In this document: positions 4,584-6,500 of the stretch, piece after piece | Numbering within the stretch: position 1 is the first letter of the stretch | How the letters are laid out: every line of letters begins with the position of its first letter | Origin: Bacillota bacterium | Lineage (GTDB): Bacteria; Bacillota; Clostridia; Peptostreptococcales; Anaerovoracaceae | Direction: 5' to 3' | NCBI GenBank assembly: GCA_017543805.1 | Contig: JAFYFK010000108.1 | Location: 1-6,500 of the forward strand | Length of the DNA: 6,500 bases | Translations under genes and position numbers: made by a program | Notes under the pieces: model-generated | Told to the model about the DNA's origin: nothing | Databases searched by the model: none | What the model saw: the letters and a program-made list of their open reading frames with translations, nothing else

Positions 4584-5954
4584 ATGGACAAGGAAGCGGC
4601 AGCCCGCAGACAAAAGGATATATTCGAGAACTATCCGGTGCCGAAAGCCGTAATGTCGATGGCCGTTCCGACGGTCATCAGCCAGCTGATCATACTGATC
4701 TACAACATGGCGGACACCTGGTTTATAGGCCTTACGAACGACCCGTACAAGGTTGCGGGCTGTTCTATTGTCATGCCGCTGTTTATGCTGAGCATAATAA
4801 TCTCCAACCTGTTCGGAACAGGCGGCGGCACGCTGGTGTCGAGGCTTCTCGGCGTAAAGGACAACGACGAGGCAAAGAAGGTCTCTGCGTACAGTCTGTG
4901 GATGACGCTCGCGATAACGGTCGTCTATTCCCTGACATGCCTGCTGGCCATGGAGCCTATCCTGCGTTTTCTCGGGGCGAGCGACAATATAATCGGATAT
5001 TCGCGGCAGTATACCTTCTTCGTGATCGTTGTCGGCGGCATACCGACCATTCTGTCGAGCTGCATGGCGACGATCATACGCAGCGTCGGGAGCTCCAAAG
5101 AGGCGTCGTTCGGCCTGTCCATGGGCGGGCTGATCAACATCGCGCTTGATCCGCTGTTTATGTTCGTGATACTGCCTCCGGGGCAGCAGGTGATGGGCGC
5201 CGCCATAGCGACCTGCCTGAGCAACTGCTGCGCCTTTGCGTATTATGTTGTCATCTACTCAAGGCTCGCGAAGGCCGGGCTTGTGGACGTGGATATACGC
5301 CGCGGACTGCCGCGGAAGGATTCCGTCCGCAAGGTCTTTGCCGTCGGCGTGCCCGCCGCGCTTGCCGCGCTGCTGTTCGACATACTCAACATGACCATGA
5401 ACAAGCTGGCTTCCGGCCACGGCGACCTGCAGCTGGCGGCCATAGGCATAGTGCTTAAGGTCGAGCGCCTGCCGCTTAATATCGGCATAGGGATCTCGCT
5501 CGGAATGGTCCCGCTGGTCGCGTATAATTTCTCTTCCGGAAACCACAAGCGCATGAAGGAGATCTTCAATTTCGGAAGGCTCTGCGGCGTCGGGATCGCG
5601 CTGCTTTGCGTCATCCTGTACAGGACGTTTGCTCCGCAGATAATAGAATTCTTCATAAAGGAACCGATGACGGTGCAGTACGGCACGGCGTACCTCAGAG
5701 CGCGCTGCTTCGCCACGCCGTTCATGTTCCTGTGTTTCTCCATAGTGCACTTCTGCCAGGCGATAGGGCACGGAGGGGCTTCGCTCGCGATGGCAGTCTT
5801 CCGCCAGCTCGTATTCAACATCCCGATCCTGATCATCCTCAATCATTTCTACGGGATGGAAGGGCTTGTCTGGACCCAGCTGATCGCTGATATCTGCACG
5901 GTCATAGTCTCTTATCTGATTTATTTCAAAATTAAGCAAAAAGAAGGATTTTAG
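4584..5954 (+). CDS. MATE-family multidrug/metabolite efflux transporter (456 aa)
   Basis: Multi-pass inner-membrane antiporter using a Na+ or H+ gradient to export organic cations or metabolites. Two homologous halves are recognisable, about 12 hydrophobic segments in all. The first starts at PVPKAVMSMAVPTVISQL (18-35) with the TM1 acidic residue D43 in YNMADTWFIG. GTGGGTLVSRLLG (78-90) is the conserved loop motif, and IRSVGSSKEASFGLSMGG with LDPLF (165-192) is the TM5 region. The second half begins near 250 (VFAVGVPAALAALLFDIL) and ends with the basic tail KIKQKEGF. Length is normal for the family. It follows the cysteine-rich gene by 3 nt and has no proper Shine-Dalgarno site: the nearest purine-rich GGAGG is 26 nt upstream. 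Translation therefore probably depends on ribosomes terminating at the upstream stop. Substrate unknown; the operon suggests the substrate or product of the OYE enzyme. Confidence 0.93.
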   Translation: MDKEAAARRQKDIFENYPVPKAVMSMAVPTVISQLIILIYNMADTWFIGLTNDPYKVAGCSIVMPLFMLSIIISNLFGTGGGTLVSRLLGVKDNDEAKKVSAYSLWMTLAITVVYSLTCLLAMEPILRFLGASDNIIGYSRQYTFFVIVVGGIPTILSSCMATIIRSVGSSKEASFGLSMGGLINIALDPLFMFVILPPGQQVMGAAIATCLSNCCAFAYYVVIYSRLAKAGLVDVDIRRGLPRKDSVRKVFAVGVPAALAALLFDILNMTMNKLASGHGDLQLAAIGIVLKVERLPLNIGIGISLGMVPLVAYNFSSGNHKRMKEIFNFGRLCGVGIALLCVILYRTFAPQIIEFFIKEPMTVQYGTAYLRARCFATPFMFLCFSIVHFCQAIGHGGASLAMAVFRQLVFNIPILIILNHFYGMEGLVWTQLIADICTVIVSYLIYFKIKQKEGF

Positions 5955-5955
5955 T

Positions 5956-5997
5956 GCTTGCATTTTTGATTTAATTGTGTAAAATTAAATTGTAAGC
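5956..5997. repeat. AT-rich bulged dyad over the promoter of the thioredoxin-reductase-like gene
   Basis: ATTTAATT (5969-5976) and AATTAAAT (5983-5990) form a perfect 8-bp inverted repeat around 6 nt. Flanking GCTTGCA (5956-5962) can pair with TGTAAGC (5991-5997) with one wobble, leaving a 6-nt bulge on the left side only. It overlaps the presumed -35 and -10 boxes and follows the MATE stop by 1 nt. It has no T run after it, so it is not a standard terminator; an operator is possible. Confidence 0.35.
5958..5985 (+). promoter_or_regulatory. Probable promoter of the thioredoxin-reductase-like gene
   Basis: TTGCAT (5958-5963) and TAAAAT (5980-5985) with 16-bp spacing in an AT-rich gap. The start site would be near 5992, giving a leader of about 29 nt with a strong AGGAGG ribosome site (6010-6015). 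No clear terminator separates it from the MATE gene, so read-through from the operon is also possible. Confidence 0.5.
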
Positions 5998-6020
5998 AAT
6001 GATTTTAACAGGAGGCAAAC

Positions 6021-6500
6021 ATGTCCAGATATGATATAGCGATAATCGGCACCGGCCCTGCGGGGCTCGAGGCTGCAATAACAGCAAAAGTCAGAAACAA
6101 GAACATAATACTCTTCGGAAACGCGGATCTAAGCTCCAAGGTCGCTAAAGCGCACAGCATACAGAACTACCTCGGTCTTCCGGACATCCCCGGCGCGCAG
6201 CTCGCCGAGGCGTATAAAAAGCATCTCGACGCGATGGGAATAGAGATCACCGAGGACAAGATCAACGCAGTCTACGCCATGGGAGACTTCTTTGCCCTGC
6301 AGGGCGCCCAGAACGTCATGTACGAGGCCGAGACCGTCATCCTCGCGACCGGAGTAGTTGCGGGAAAACCGCTGCCGGGCGAGGAAGAACTTCTCGGACG
6401 GGGCGTAAGCTACTGCGCCACCTGCGACGCAGCCCTGTACCGCGGCAAATCGGCGGTCGTCATTGGCTACGGAAAGGGCGAGGAAGCTGAGGCGGAGTTC
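6021..6500 (+). CDS. Thioredoxin-reductase-like FAD flavoprotein, N-terminal 160 residues
   Basis: Cut by the right edge; about half of a roughly 300-residue protein is present. The N-terminus has a Rossmann FAD motif (IAIIGTGPAGLEAA, 7-20), a substrate-side segment (HSIQNYLGLPDIPG, 45-58), the ATG motif of FAD proteins (109-111) and the redox-active CATC pair C132/C135 in YCATCD. This is the thioredoxin reductase order: FAD half, then CxxC, then the nucleotide domain. The nucleotide-domain start reads VVIGYGKGEEAEAE (147-160), where NADPH-dependent enzymes usually have VxVIGGGDSAxEE, so pyridine nucleotide binding is doubtful. From memory, this N-terminus resembles a clostridial group related to ferredoxin-dependent flavin thioredoxin reductases. 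AGGAGG lies 5 nt before the ATG. It is downstream of the OYE/cysteine-protein/MATE operon with its own probable promoter. A conventional trxB is the alternative, but the gene symbol is withheld for this reason. Confidence 0.85.
   Translation, partial: MSRYDIAIIGTGPAGLEAAITAKVRNKNIILFGNADLSSKVAKAHSIQNYLGLPDIPGAQLAEAYKKHLDAMGIEITEDKINAVYAMGDFFALQGAQNVMYEAETVILATGVVAGKPLPGEEELLGRGVSYCATCDAALYRGKSAVVIGYGKGEEAEAEF

Noticed and set aside
5259..5963. A 234-codon minus-strand open frame opposite the MATE gene
   Set aside because: The composition is charged and without domain features, as expected from the complement of a hydrophobic transporter gene.

Overview
The window looks like chromosomal DNA from an anaerobic, Gram-positive Clostridia-type bacterium. 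The evidence is strong Shine-Dalgarno sites (AGGAGG type), AT-rich intergenic promoters between moderately GC-rich genes, free use of ATA (Ile) and AGG (Arg) codons, and family types typical of gut or anaerobic Firmicutes: a clostridial GH3 glycosidase, an aspartase, an Old Yellow Enzyme (OYE), a C_GCAxxG_C_C redox protein and a clostridial thioredoxin-reductase-like flavoprotein. Genus cannot be fixed from the sequence alone. No phage genes, insertion sequences, CRISPR arrays, tRNAs or rRNAs were seen, and gene composition looks uniform across the window.

Left part (1-745): the 5' end of a glycoside hydrolase family 3 gene runs off the left edge on the minus strand. Divergent from it is a two-gene transcription unit (275-649) encoding two related miniature membrane proteins of 63 and 60 residues. 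Each has a signal peptide ending in the same FAFAD cleavage context, a short exposed segment, one membrane helix and a Lys/Arg tail. The stop codon of the first abuts the start codon of the second. A clear intrinsic terminator follows at 672-707.

Middle (746-3114): a minus-strand metallophosphoesterase gene and a plus-strand aspartate ammonia-lyase gene (aspA) are transcribed divergently from a 181-bp intergenic region. That region holds an extended -10 promoter with a perfect dyad at its start site (minus strand) and a good -35/-10 pair (plus strand). aspA is monocistronic and ends in an intrinsic terminator.

Right part (3116-6500): a tight three-gene operon encodes a single-domain OYE-family flavin oxidoreductase, a small six-cysteine C_GCAxxG_C_C putative redox protein and a MATE efflux transporter. 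A thioredoxin-reductase-like flavoprotein follows with its own probable promoter. It keeps the CATC redox centre, but the usual NADPH-binding glycine motif is altered, and it is cut by the right edge. The simplest joint reading is a thiol/flavin redox and export module: the OYE reduces an electrophilic or unsaturated compound, the cysteine protein serves as redox partner or carrier, the MATE pump exports substrate or product, and the reductase keeps thiols reduced. This joint role is inferred from neighbourhood, not shown by the sequence.
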